A DNA stretch of 64,000 nucleotides, from positions 1,579,729 to 1,643,728 of the forward strand of contig BPGV01000001.1 of the NCBI GenBank assembly GCA_026003215.1. The letters run 5' to 3'. The position numbers and the translations under genes were made by a program. The notes under the pieces are model-generated. The model was not told where the DNA came from. It saw only the letters and a list, made by a program, of their open reading frames with translations, and did no database searches. Shown here one piece after another: positions 1-7,905 of the stretch (positions are counted from its first letter, which is position 1; every line of letters begins with the position of its first letter). Source of the DNA: Bacteroidia bacterium (lineage in GTDB: Bacteria; Bacteroidota; Bacteroidia; SpSt-205).

Positions 1-518
1 TGAAAGAGGGCATTCACAAAGTTAGCGGCGAAGACGGCCCCTATGTGCAAGCGTAAGCGCAAGGCGCTGTCGACGTAATGCACCTTTTCAGCGGTGCCGG
101 CTAAAAGTGTAGCCCACCTTCGGATGAGGGGTGGCCCTTCCCAAACAATGGGGAAAGAGCCCCAAGAGATTGGCTGACCAGGGGTGAAAGTCTGAAGTGG
201 ATAAAGCACGCCGGCTTTTTCTCCATAGTACTGGGCGATTTCAGAAAGCGGTATAGAGCCCGCGGTATGTACGATCCCTTCTATGGGGCCTACGAAGGGT
301 AGGATTGCCTCAGCGGTGGAGGCTATTTGGCGGTCTTTTACGCAGAGGAAGATACCTCGTACTTTTTCCCACGGTACCGCTTCCCAGGAGGTGACTGTGG
401 AATAAGGGACATGCAGGGTTTGATAAGGGCGATGGACAAGGCATACTTCTTGGGCTATTTCATGGAGGCGGGTAGCTATGGCTTGGCCTACGCCGCCGGC
501 GCCTATCACGAGAAACAT
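1..518 (-). CDS. Rossmann-like / DUF2520 dehydrogenase-family protein, 3' end outside window
   Basis: The reverse strand reads open from ATG at 516-518 to the window edge, giving at least 172 residues. The N-terminus MFLVIGAGGVGQAIATRLHE is a glycine-rich NAD(P)-binding Rossmann motif (GAGGVG). The next part contains an AGS motif after a fifth beta-strand and then LYPLQTFTPGQP, which fits the family pairing a Rossmann-like domain with DUF2520, common in Bacteroidota and distantly related to pyrroline-5-carboxylate reductase. The substrate is not known for this family. The start is supported by a CATCTTTG element four bases upstream. The gene is divergent from the PLP enzyme at 548. The C-terminal DUF2520 part lies mostly beyond the edge, so family assignment is good but function is unassigned. 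Confidence 0.8.
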   Translation of the reverse strand, partial: MFLVIGAGGVGQAIATRLHEIAQEVCLVHRPYQTLHVPYSTVTSWEAVPWEKVRGIFLCVKDRQIASTAEAILPFVGPIEGIVHTAGSIPLSEIAQYYGEKAGVLYPLQTFTPGQPISWGSFPIVWEGPPLIRRWATLLAGTAEKVHYVDSALRLRLHIGAVFAANFVNALF

Positions 519-522
519 CCCT

Positions 523-543
523 CAAAGATGTTTTGTACCTTGC
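523..543. promoter_or_regulatory. Back-to-back -7 elements of two divergent genes
   Basis: On the minus strand CATCTTTG (523-530) lies four bases before the ATG at 518. On the plus strand TACCTTGC (536-543) lies four bases before the ATG at 548. Both resemble the Bacteroidota -7 consensus TAnnTTTG. The two starts are only 29 bases apart, so each gene's -33 region would lie inside the other's coding sequence. Confidence 0.5.
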
Positions 544-547
544 ATAT

Positions 548-1987
548 ATGACGCAGCTTCCCCCCAAGGGGCGCCCTGTGGAAGAGGTTCTCGCAGCGAT
601 AGACCAACTCAAGCACCACGATACCGACAGCACGGGTAGTCGTCTCTGGAGCTTGGTGTACTATCACAGTCCGGAGGTGCATCGGCTGGCACAAGAAGCC
701 TACGCGCGCTATATTGCTGAGAATGCGCTTAATCCGTTGGCTTTCCCCAGCCTCCGCAAAATGGAAAATGACGTCGTAGGTATGGTGAAGGCGCTTCTCC
801 ACTGTCCCGCTGAAGGGGCTGGCACGATGACGAGTGGCGGTACGGAGAGCATTTTCCTCGCCCTAAAGGCTGCTCGCGACTGGGCACGAGCCACACGCCC
901 GCATATCTCTGTGCCCGAAGTGGTGGCGCCAGTGTCCGCGCATCCCGCTTTTGATAAGGCGGCGCATTACTTAGGCCTAAAGCTTATCCATGTGCCGGTG
1001 GATAGCGCAGGGCGAGCGGATGTAGCCGCCATGCGGGCCGCCCTCTCTGAAAGAACTATCCTTTTGGGGGGTTCTGCCCCGTCGTATCCGCATGGGGTGA
1101 TGGATCCTATTCCAGAGATAGCGGCGCTGGCGCGAGAATATGGCCTACTATGCCATGTGGATGCGTGTGTGGGGGGCTTTGTCTTGCCCTTTCTGGAAAA
1201 AATCGGCGTGGCTATCCCGCCGTTTGATTTCCGGGTGGAAGGGGTGACCAGCCTCTCGGTAGACTTACACAAGTACGGATATACGCCCAAGGGGGCCTCG
1301 GTGATATTGTACCGGGAACGGCAGCTTCGGCGGTATCAGTTTTTTGTATATGGGGGGTGGCCTGGGGGCATTTATGCCTCGGCGACTTTTTCGGGGACGC
1401 GTTCGGCGGGGGCTATTGCCGCCGCATGGGCGATCTTACAGCATCTGGGCGAAGAAGGCTATATCTTGGCTGCAAAAGCAGCCTGGGAAGCTGCACAGCA
1501 CATACAGGCGGCGATAGCCGAAATACCGGAGCTTTACATAGTGGGCGAGCCTGTGGCCACGGTATTTGCGTTTGGGGCGCGGTCGCCGCTCGATGTATAT
1601 AGTTTGGGGGATGCTTTGGGGCGGAGGGGATGGTTCTTAGATAGGCAGCAGAAGCCCCCCAGCCTGCACCTAACGGTCACGGCTGGGCATGCGCGGGTAG
1701 TGGAAGCCTTTATCCGAGATTTGCGTGAGGCGGTAGTCGAAGAGCGCCTGCGGGCCAGCCGGGGCAGTTGGCGCCGGCGGCTGGGACGGCAAGCTGTGCG
1801 AACAGGACTCGCCATCCTCCCCGAACGGTGGGTGCGTTCTATGGCACGTTGGATTAGCCGCACAGCCCGCACCGACAAGCCCCCTAAACGCACCGCTGCC
1901 CTCTACGGTATGATGGCTTCCCTTCCGCAGCAAGACTCCGTGGAAAAACTCGTAGAGGACTTTTTAGACCAGGCGCTCAGTAGCTAA
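548..1987 (+). CDS. Sphingosine-1-phosphate-lyase-like PLP-dependent enzyme
   Basis: About 479 residues of a PLP-dependent fold-type I enzyme of the group II decarboxylase superfamily. Family features in order are: NPLAFPSLRKMENDVVGM, the phosphate-binding TSGGTES near residue 100, HVDACVGGF with the PLP-contacting aspartate, and SVDLHKYGYTPKG with the Schiff-base lysine near residue 243. The spacing and the GGWPGGIYASATFSGTRSG-like block match sphingosine-1-phosphate lyases rather than glutamate decarboxylases. Such enzymes cleave phosphorylated long-chain bases to a fatty aldehyde and phosphoethanolamine; Bacteroidota commonly make sphingolipids, so this is reasonable, but the substrate is inferred. 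A TTG at 533 is in frame, but ATG 548 sits four bases after a -7-like element. The 3' end overlaps the convergent gene by 11 bases. Confidence 0.85.
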   Translation: MTQLPPKGRPVEEVLAAIDQLKHHDTDSTGSRLWSLVYYHSPEVHRLAQEAYARYIAENALNPLAFPSLRKMENDVVGMVKALLHCPAEGAGTMTSGGTESIFLALKAARDWARATRPHISVPEVVAPVSAHPAFDKAAHYLGLKLIHVPVDSAGRADVAAMRAALSERTILLGGSAPSYPHGVMDPIPEIAALAREYGLLCHVDACVGGFVLPFLEKIGVAIPPFDFRVEGVTSLSVDLHKYGYTPKGASVILYRERQLRRYQFFVYGGWPGGIYASATFSGTRSAGAIAAAWAILQHLGEEGYILAAKAAWEAAQHIQAAIAEIPELYIVGEPVATVFAFGARSPLDVYSLGDALGRRGWFLDRQQKPPSLHLTVTAGHARVVEAFIRDLREAVVEERLRASRGSWRRRLGRQAVRTGLAILPERWVRSMARWISRTARTDKPPKRTAALYGMMASLPQQDSVEKLVEDFLDQALSS

Positions 1988-3371
1988 CCCCTAAGGGGGG
2001 CACTACCTTGAAGGTATACCGCTCGCCTGTGGCACCTTGTATCTCTACAAGGTAGAGTCCCCCTGTCGGCGGTAGAAGTAGGGGGTATTTGTCGCCGGGG
2101 TTTAGGGAGAGCGGGCTTTCATGTAAGAGATGCCCTGCCGCATCCCAAAGTCTTAGGCGCTTGTCTTGCAGAGATCCTTGAGCTACAAGGAAATAAACGC
2201 CTTCAGGCAGTCGCTCTATGTAGAAAGGCTGCGCTAAAAACCCTTGATGCAGGGCTGCAGGGGCTGAGGTCCCATACGCAGCAATGTACCCTACGTTGAG
2301 ACTGCCTCCACCATCTTGGGTGAAGCTTCCACCTGCATAAAGCGCGTTATTATACCAGGCCAGGCTGCTTACAATGGTAGGACCTAAACCGCTACCTAAG
2401 GCGCTCCAGCTGCCCGTAGAGGAGAGTTTGGCTACTCGATTGACGACGGTACCATTGCCCAACGAGGTAAAGCTGCCTGCTACATACAGGTCGCTACCTA
2501 CAGGGAGGAGGGCGCGTACACTCCCACTGGTGGGGGCGCCAGGGACGCTTTGAAACTGGTTCCCATCAAAAGTCACCAGCTTGCCAGAGGCACTGCCGGC
2601 TATGGTAAAGTCGCCGCCTATGTATAGTTTGCCGTTCCACACGGTGGCGCACCATATGTTGTTGTTGGGGCCTTGGCCACTGGGATAGGCAGGGTCTAAA
2701 CGCTGTTGGGCTTTATTCCATATAGCGAGGTAAGCCAAGTCGGTGTTGTTGTAGTACCCTGCCACGAAGCTGCCGGCCACATAGAGTTTATTTTGGAAGA
2801 GCCCGAAGGCGCGGGGTACTCCCCCCATAAGTAGCTGAGAAGTATTGGAAGGGTCGGGGGCGAGCCACTGCGAGCCATTCCAACGGGCAAAATACGCTAT
2901 GTATTGCGGGGGATTTCCTACTTGGGTAAAGCCTCCGCCTACCAGCAGTTCTCCATCATACACGGCCAGCGCATACACCGGTCCGGAGACGCCCCCGCCT
3001 ACGGCACTCCATGTGTTGGTGGTAGGGTCGTAGGCGGCCAAGTTCTGGGCGGAGCTATTGCCGATACCCGCAAACTCCCCTCCCACGATGAGCTTCCCTT
3101 GGTATTCGGTTATAGCGTAAATAGCCCCTGTGCCGCCAGCGCCTAAGCCCGGGCCCACGCGCTGCCATCCTTGGCCTGCGACAAAGCGGGCGATACCCTG
3201 AGCCTGAAGGGCATTCCCCCCGATGTTTTGGAAGCGTCCTCCTACGTACAGGGCACCTTGCCACGCATATAAGACATCAATCGGGCCATCCGTGCCTCCA
3301 TTTACATCATACCAGGTCTGTCCCCATAGCCAGCTTCCCCAGCTAAGAATAGCTGCTAATATTTGTCGCAT
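1977..3371 (-). CDS. Secreted beta-propeller (kelch-like repeat) protein
   Basis: 464 residues. Residues 1-17 (MRQILAAILSWGSWLWG) form a signal peptide. The body is a repeated motif of about 45-50 residues of the type LYVGGxFTxxGxxxxxxIAxWN, seen at least seven times (LYVGGRFQNIGG, LLVGGGFTQVG, LYIGGDFTIAGS, LYAGGSFTQDGG). This resembles kelch-like or 'cortical marker' beta-propellers found in secreted Bacteroidota proteins. The last 90 residues (EGVYFLVAQG to the end) form a beta-rich tail reminiscent of, but not clearly matching, a T9SS sorting domain. It is probably exported; no enzymatic motif is visible. The start is fixed by TAACTTTG four bases upstream. Confidence 0.75.
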   Translation of the reverse strand: MRQILAAILSWGSWLWGQTWYDVNGGTDGPIDVLYAWQGALYVGGRFQNIGGNALQAQGIARFVAGQGWQRVGPGLGAGGTGAIYAITEYQGKLIVGGEFAGIGNSSAQNLAAYDPTTNTWSAVGGGVSGPVYALAVYDGELLVGGGFTQVGNPPQYIAYFARWNGSQWLAPDPSNTSQLLMGGVPRAFGLFQNKLYVAGSFVAGYYNNTDLAYLAIWNKAQQRLDPAYPSGQGPNNNIWCATVWNGKLYIGGDFTIAGSASGKLVTFDGNQFQSVPGAPTSGSVRALLPVGSDLYVAGSFTSLGNGTVVNRVAKLSSTGSWSALGSGLGPTIVSSLAWYNNALYAGGSFTQDGGGSLNVGYIAAYGTSAPAALHQGFLAQPFYIERLPEGVYFLVAQGSLQDKRLRLWDAAGHLLHESPLSLNPGDKYPLLLPPTGGLYLVEIQGATGERYTFKVVPPLGVSY

Positions 3372-3375
3372 GAGA

Positions 3376-3383
3376 CAAAGTTA
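3376..3383 (-). promoter_or_regulatory. TAnnTTTG -7 element of the beta-propeller gene
   Basis: Minus-strand TAACTTTG, then TCTC, then the ATG at 3371. It matches the Bacteroidota -7 consensus exactly, with a spacing that implies a leaderless or near-leaderless mRNA. Confidence 0.6.
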
Positions 3384-3417
3384 GCATGGGCCCCCAAGCT
3401 TGAAACACCTCCAACAG

Positions 3418-3756
3418 TTACTCTCCCTCTCGGACTCCACTGCAAGGATGCCGGTATACCTTTTTTGGGGGGTCTTGGGGAGGTTCGTAGCAGTCTTTTG
3501 AAGATACTACTATATGTTCTTCGCTTAGGACTTGGTAATTTACAGCCCCGCGTATATGCCAGTATAAGTTTTTAGCTGAGGGGTCCCGACGGTGGCAATA
3601 CACGATGATACACCGCTGGTAAGTGTCTAAACCGGATTCTTCGGAAGAAAATGAAATGACCCCGTGATAGTTCCTGAGGAGAATCTCGGCCACGGGCATC
3701 TGGTTCTTTTCAATCAGTAGGGTTATCTTAAGAGCCTTGCATGTGTCCTGGTCCAT
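3418..3756 (-). CDS. Doubtful small hypothetical protein
   Basis: An open frame of about 112 residues starting at an ATG (MDQDTCKALKITLLIEKNQ) inside the ~510-base gap between the beta-propeller and metal-binding genes. A longer version would begin inside the terminator at 3828-3854, so the shorter start is preferred. It has mixed composition (several Cys and His, end VREGE) and no motif I recognise. The upstream sequence lacks a good TAnnTTTG element. Base composition is more AT-rich than in flanking genes. It may be a degenerate gene or chance frame. Nothing else is seen in 3384-3885 apart from the terminator. Confidence 0.25.
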   Translation of the reverse strand: MDQDTCKALKITLLIEKNQMPVAEILLRNYHGVISFSSEESGLDTYQRCIIVYCHRRDPSAKNLYWHIRGAVNYQVLSEEHIVVSSKDCYEPPQDPPKKVYRHPCSGVREGE

Positions 3757-3827
3757 ACGCAAGGGAGTATGAGATATAGGGTGAAGTTTGCCTGCCTCTT
3801 TTGCGCCAATCAGTGAAAAACAAAAAA

Positions 3828-3854
3828 GGATCCCGTATTTCTTGCACGGGATCC
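3828..3854 (-). terminator. Rho-independent terminator of the metal-binding gene
   Basis: A 9-bp inverted repeat, GGATCCCGT (3828-3836) and ACGGGATCC (3846-3854), with a 9-base loop. On the minus strand the stem is followed by TTTTTTG, as expected for an intrinsic terminator about 30 bases after the stop at 3886. Confidence 0.75.
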
Positions 3855-3885
3855 CAAATCTAAGTGAAACTTGCAAGGGGAGGCT

Positions 3886-4320
3886 TTAGGAAGCCTTGGC
3901 GCAGCTACTGGTCTTTTTGGCGCCGGAGCAGCAGCCTTTTTTGGCTTTCTTGGAAGAAGTTTTTTGGACCGGGGCGGTAGGGGCAGCGTCCGAGTGCTCT
4001 TCGCCATGTTCGTGTTTATCCTTGCAGGCGGGGTACTCTTCGTTAGACACAAGGGTGTATTGGACGCCGGCTTCTTTTAGGGCGCTATGTAGCCGGCTGC
4101 AGCAGCCCAAAGTCGGCTTGTCATACAAAATAACGAGCTGGCCTTGGGCTTCGTCGTACTTGACGGATTTGACGCCTTTGAGCGAAGAGAGCGCTTTTTG
4201 GGCGGTCGCCACTTGTTCTTTTTCGACTTTGATAGTCATCTTAGAGGCCTTATCATCACCGGCCTTAGCTACACCGGCCCAGAGGAGGGCCAGTACGGAT
4301 AAGTGTGCGAGCGTACGCAT
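3886..4320 (-). CDS. Exported heavy-metal-associated (HMA-like) protein with Cys-rich tail
   Basis: 144 residues from the ATG at 4320. Residues 1-20 (MRTLAHLSVLALLWAGVAKA) are a signal peptide. Residues 24-90 (KMTIKVEKEQVATAQKALSS ... YDKPTLGCCSRLHSALKEAG) have the beta-alpha-beta-beta-alpha-beta pattern of HMA metallochaperone domains, but the usual N-terminal CxxC is missing and a CC pair lies later. The tail is His/Glu- then Lys/Ser/Cys-rich (KHEHGEEH, KKGCCSGAKKTSSC), which suggests extra metal ligands. It is probably a periplasmic copper or other soft-metal binder; the metal is inferred. TATATTTG four bases upstream fixes the start and rules out a 15-residue extension. A strong terminator follows. 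Confidence 0.65.
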   Translation of the reverse strand: MRTLAHLSVLALLWAGVAKAGDDKASKMTIKVEKEQVATAQKALSSLKGVKSVKYDEAQGQLVILYDKPTLGCCSRLHSALKEAGVQYTLVSNEEYPACKDKHEHGEEHSDAAPTAPVQKTSSKKAKKGCCSGAKKTSSCAKAS

Positions 4321-4324
4321 ACTG

Positions 4325-4332
4325 CAAATATA
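4325..4332 (-). promoter_or_regulatory. TAnnTTTG -7 element of the HMA-like gene
   Basis: Minus-strand TATATTTG, then CAGT, then the ATG at 4320. It is an exact consensus match at 4-base spacing. Confidence 0.65.
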
Positions 4333-4370
4333 CATACTTTGCTTCTTTTCCAAACGCGTGTCCAAGCCGG

Positions 4371-4378
4371 TATCTTTG
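4371..4378 (+). promoter_or_regulatory. TAnnTTTG -7 element that sets a GTG start for the sensor kinase
   Basis: TATCTTTG, then GGCG, then GTG at 4383. The same 4-base spacing occurs at other genes here, and the GTG opens directly onto a signal peptide. Confidence 0.6.
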
Positions 4379-4382
4379 GGCG

Positions 4383-7172
4383 GTGCTGGGATGGGTATGG
4401 GTACTCTTGCCGGTGTGGGAGAGTTGGACAGCTCCCCAGGGGCGGTGGGGGGCGTATGCTTTTCCGTTGATTAGTCCTGAGGGACGCGTGTATGTAATAG
4501 ATGGACGGCGGGTGTGGCGCCTCAATACCCAGGGATGGGAAGAGCGGCTCCGCCTTCCCGAAGAAGCGCGGGCGGGTTTAGCGTTGGGTGGTGATACCCT
4601 GCTCTTGGGAGGAATGAATAGGGTGTATTGGGCGGCAGGGGAAAGTCTTTCTTCTGTAGCGTTCTCTGGCACAGGGTGGATATATCGGATGTGGTACGGC
4701 GCTACGGGCATAGCCCTTCGGGGCGTCCAAGCTTCTCTATGGGCGGAGCGGCAAGGCGAACGCTGGACCTTTTCCGAGACACCGGGAGAATGGATGGGCG
4801 TCTCGGGAAGGGGCCTTCTTTGGCGAGCAGGGGATAGCCTGTGGCTATGGCCGGCAAATACTCCCCTTCCTGTTCCTTCGGGACGCTGGATAGAGGGCTT
4901 TTCCCACACCCATCTCCTCTGGCTCATAAACGACAAAGGGGAAGTATGGGCTTTTCCGCAGGGCCGGCGTGTGCGCATGGGCGCCCGGGCCTGGGTAGGC
5001 CCGTACCTCCTTACGGAAACAAGTGTGATAGAATGGCCTTCCCAGAAACCGGTCTGGCAAGGGAGCGAACCTGTCTATGCAGCCGCATGGGAAGCGTCCC
5101 TCTCTCTGCTTTGCGTGCTTACCCCTTCGGAGTGCGTAGCGCTCTATGTGCAAGCGCCTATCCACTGGGTGAGGCGGTGGCCTGTGCCTGTGACCCAAGG
5201 ACGGATAGAAGCCGGACAGTGGGTATTCTGGCAGGGGGAGACGGCTATCTTTCCGGAAGGGACTCGGCGCTATGCGGCTACTCTCTTGGAAGCCACCCGC
5301 TATAAGGGTCAGTGGCTATGGGCTACGCCTGTGGGCATCTTGGATGAGGCCGGCCGTCCCTTCTTAGCACCTGGGCGCTATGTCGGAGCCATAGCGGCTC
5401 GGGGCACAACCCTCGCTTGGGCCACAGGCATGGAAGTCGTCATCCAACAAGACCAAAAGTCCCTACGGTATCGTTTCCCGCAGCCTATCCGCAAGCTCGG
5501 GTGGCAAGGAGCAAACCTTTGGGCTTGGCGGGCCGAGTCTTTCTATACATGGGATGGGCGCCAATGGAAAAGCTATAAGCTCCCTTTCCTCCCGGAAGAA
5601 GTGGTTTCCGAAGGAGAAGGGGTCTTCTTTCGGGTGGGGCGCTCCTGGCTGAGATGGGAAAAAGGTCGCGTACGGGATACCCTTTCCGCGCTGCCAGGCA
5701 GAGATAAACTCCCCCCGTTATCGCTCGCTTGGGGACGGGTGCTGGGAACCTATACGCAGGCGGGAGAAGTTCGGATATTTACCTCCTTAGGGGAGCTCGT
5801 GTATAAGCCCGGCGCGGGTAAGCTTACCCCGCTGCATCTTTCTGCGCGTCTAATGGGGCCGGCTCTGCGGTCGCTCTCGGCTTCGCGCTTCGAGTTGCCC
5901 ACGGAGAGGCCGTACGTAGAACTATCCTGGACGGCGGTGGTGCCTTTTCTGCCCAGTCAGGCGACCGTTTGGGTCCAAATAGGCGAAGAAGCGCCTCGGC
6001 GCTTGACCCAGCCTTCTTTGGTGTTGGCGCTTTCCCGCCCGGGACGAGTCCCCCTACGCGTGCTTCTGCGGCATCCGTGGTACCCTGCTGGTGTCTCTGT
6101 CTCTTGGGAAGTGGAAGTTCGTCCGCCGTGGTATGAGTCGTGGCCGGCCCGTCTCGCGTTTTTGGTAGGGGCCTTGGCATTAGTGATGGGGATATGGGCC
6201 GTCCGGGAGTGGAACCATCGGCGGCTGGCTCGGCGCCTCCAAGCCGAACGGCAAGCCCTCCTCCGCCAAGTTGAGTCTCAGCAGGTCCAACTCTTACAGA
6301 GCGAACGCATGGCTAATCTGGGCCTCATGGCCGCCCACATTGCCCACGAAATCAACACGCCCTTAGGGGTCATCCAGTCGGCCCTTAGCGAAATGGAGGA
6401 AAAACTAAGACGCCTTCGGCCGGAAATGCCCTTACCGCTGGAGGCTCGTCCGGGCCCAGAACAGCTGCGCGCTTTACGACAAGCCTGGCAGGTGGCCCAT
6501 CCCGAGCTTCCTCCCCCACAAATACAACGTTTGGCGCTCTTAGGCTATACGCCCGAGCAGTGGCCCGCCATAGCCCACTACCTCACCGATGAGGCTACCT
6601 TCTCGGTATGGGAGCAGTGGCTCTTGTTTGGGCAAGCGTTGGGCCGAGCCAAAGAAGCCGCAGAGAAACTCTACGGCCGCGTACAAGCCATACGCATGTA
6701 TGTACGGGGCATGGAGGCCGCTCCCACCGAAAAAGTCCTCCTCCAAGAAAACCTCCAAAAAGCCATAGCTTTTTATAAACCCCTCTTGCGCCGAGTGCAG
6801 GTGCATTTTGAGGCCCCACCGGACCCGCTTTGGATAAATGCTCATCCTGCGCGCTTAGACCAGGTATGGGCTAACCTCATCCAAAATGCTATTCAAGCGA
6901 TGCCCGATGGCGGAGAGCTTTTTATAAAAGTGCGGGTGGCTGGTGAGAAAGTGGAGATTCTTTTCCAGGACACGGGCAAAGGGGTGCCTCCTTCCCTACG
7001 AGAAGCGATATTTGAGCCACTTTTCACCACAAAGGCCCCCGGCGAAGGGACCGGCTTAGGGCTGCCCCTCTGCCGACAAATCGTAGAGGGCTATGGAGGA
7101 CAGATACGACTCTTGCACAGTGAGCCGGGCTATACCCTCTTTGCCGTAGAACTCCCCTTAGCGTCCGAGTAA
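4383..7172 (+). CDS. Membrane sensor histidine kinase with beta-propeller sensor domain
   Basis: 929 residues from GTG 4383. The N-terminus MLGWVWVLLPVWESW is a signal peptide. A long Trp-rich extracytoplasmic region (about 20-500) has propeller-like repeats resembling the periplasmic sensors of two-component regulators, followed by a Y_Y_Y-like beta domain (about 500-575) and one transmembrane helix (ARLAFLVGALALVMGIWAV, about 585-605). A coiled coil leads to the H-box AHIAHEINTPLG (His near 655). The ATPase has an N-box NLIQNAIQAMPDG (about 830), DTGKGVP, FEPLFTTK and GTGLGLPLC. About 170 residues separate H-box and N-box, longer than usual. No response regulator is adjacent, so its partner is unknown. 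Its 3' end overlaps the convergent methyltransferase by 15 bases. Confidence 0.85.
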   Translation: MLGWVWVLLPVWESWTAPQGRWGAYAFPLISPEGRVYVIDGRRVWRLNTQGWEERLRLPEEARAGLALGGDTLLLGGMNRVYWAAGESLSSVAFSGTGWIYRMWYGATGIALRGVQASLWAERQGERWTFSETPGEWMGVSGRGLLWRAGDSLWLWPANTPLPVPSGRWIEGFSHTHLLWLINDKGEVWAFPQGRRVRMGARAWVGPYLLTETSVIEWPSQKPVWQGSEPVYAAAWEASLSLLCVLTPSECVALYVQAPIHWVRRWPVPVTQGRIEAGQWVFWQGETAIFPEGTRRYAATLLEATRYKGQWLWATPVGILDEAGRPFLAPGRYVGAIAARGTTLAWATGMEVVIQQDQKSLRYRFPQPIRKLGWQGANLWAWRAESFYTWDGRQWKSYKLPFLPEEVVSEGEGVFFRVGRSWLRWEKGRVRDTLSALPGRDKLPPLSLAWGRVLGTYTQAGEVRIFTSLGELVYKPGAGKLTPLHLSARLMGPALRSLSASRFELPTERPYVELSWTAVVPFLPSQATVWVQIGEEAPRRLTQPSLVLALSRPGRVPLRVLLRHPWYPAGVSVSWEVEVRPPWYESWPARLAFLVGALALVMGIWAVREWNHRRLARRLQAERQALLRQVESQQVQLLQSERMANLGLMAAHIAHEINTPLGVIQSALSEMEEKLRRLRPEMPLPLEARPGPEQLRALRQAWQVAHPELPPPQIQRLALLGYTPEQWPAIAHYLTDEATFSVWEQWLLFGQALGRAKEAAEKLYGRVQAIRMYVRGMEAAPTEKVLLQENLQKAIAFYKPLLRRVQVHFEAPPDPLWINAHPARLDQVWANLIQNAIQAMPDGGELFIKVRVAGEKVEILFQDTGKGVPPSLREAIFEPLFTTKAPGEGTGLGLPLCRQIVEGYGGQIRLLHSEPGYTLFAVELPLASE

Positions 7173-7832
7173 GAATAAAGTGGGGGCTTTTGGCAGAGTT
7201 TGCCCTTCCCACTGAGGGATAGGGTAGGTGTGAACAAACCCCGTGGGACTGGTAAGATTATGGGCTACACAAAGGAGTAGGGTATGCGGCGCACGCTGAA
7301 GAATCTCTTCAAAAAGTGCTTGGGTTCGGCCGGGGGTCTCCATGAGGATTTGGGTGCTCTCGGTAGCAGCTTGGAAGACTTTTTGGAGAAACTGGTAACG
7401 CTTGCGTTTTTCTATGGGAGGGTATCCCCAAAAGGTGAAGTGCTGTCCACTCAGGCCGGAAGCGGCCAAGGCTAAGGTGATGCTGCTAGGACCCGCTAAG
7501 GGAATGACTTCGTAACCTTCGGCGTGGGCCCGTCGTACCAGAGTGTGCCCGGCGTCAGCCACCCCCGGCAGACCGGCCTCGCTGAGAAGGGCGGCTTTTG
7601 CCCGAGCTAAAAACACCTGCTGGTAAGCCTCCCATGGCCAATCTCCTAACGCCGAATCCCAACCAAAGAGTTGGCTATCGGGATGTAGCCCCAGTCGTTG
7701 AAGGTAAGGACGGAGCCGCGTAGGATGCTCCACAAAAAAGAAGCGTACCTGCCGGATGGTCTCGTGAAGAAGGGGATATTCCCAATAGGGCCGTTCTGCA
7801 CTGAGGGGCGTAGGTATGAGATATAGCCGCAT
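7158..7832 (-). CDS. RsmI-like SAM-dependent methyltransferase (tetrapyrrole methylase fold)
   Basis: 224 residues starting MRLYLIPTPLSAERP, the usual beginning of the RsmI/tetrapyrrole-methylase superfamily (here LIPTPL rather than VATPIGNL). LLSEAGLPGVADAGHTLVRRAH corresponds to the SDAGTPgisDPG-like SAM-binding loop, IPLAGPSSITLALAASGL to the P-loop-like GPSA segment, and FTFWGYPP to the FxGFLP motif. Members methylate the 2'-O of C1402 in 16S rRNA or act as relatives of unknown target; this one belongs to the Bacteroidota branch annotated simply as SAM-dependent methyltransferase. A longer start (MAHM) is possible. Divergent from the large adhesin gene. Confidence 0.75.
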   Translation of the reverse strand: MRLYLIPTPLSAERPYWEYPLLHETIRQVRFFFVEHPTRLRPYLQRLGLHPDSQLFGWDSALGDWPWEAYQQVFLARAKAALLSEAGLPGVADAGHTLVRRAHAEGYEVIPLAGPSSITLALAASGLSGQHFTFWGYPPIEKRKRYQFLQKVFQAATESTQILMETPGRTQALFEEILQRAPHTLLLCVAHNLTSPTGFVHTYPIPQWEGQTLPKAPTLFLLGR

Positions 7833-7892
7833 GTGCGCCAAAATGCAACCTCTTTTTCATACTTGCGGGAGCCTCTACTTGCCAAAGAGAGC

Positions 7893-7900
7893 TATATTTG
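7893..7900 (+). promoter_or_regulatory. TAnnTTTG -7 element of the glycine-rich T9SS gene
   Basis: TATATTTG followed by five bases and the ATG at 7906. The match is exact and the implied leader is very short. Confidence 0.65.
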
Positions 7901-7905
7901 CCTGC

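Noticed and set aside
3418-3876. 152-codon version of the minus-strand frame
   Set aside because: Its first codons lie inside the terminator hairpin of the upstream gene; only the shorter form is kept, at low confidence.
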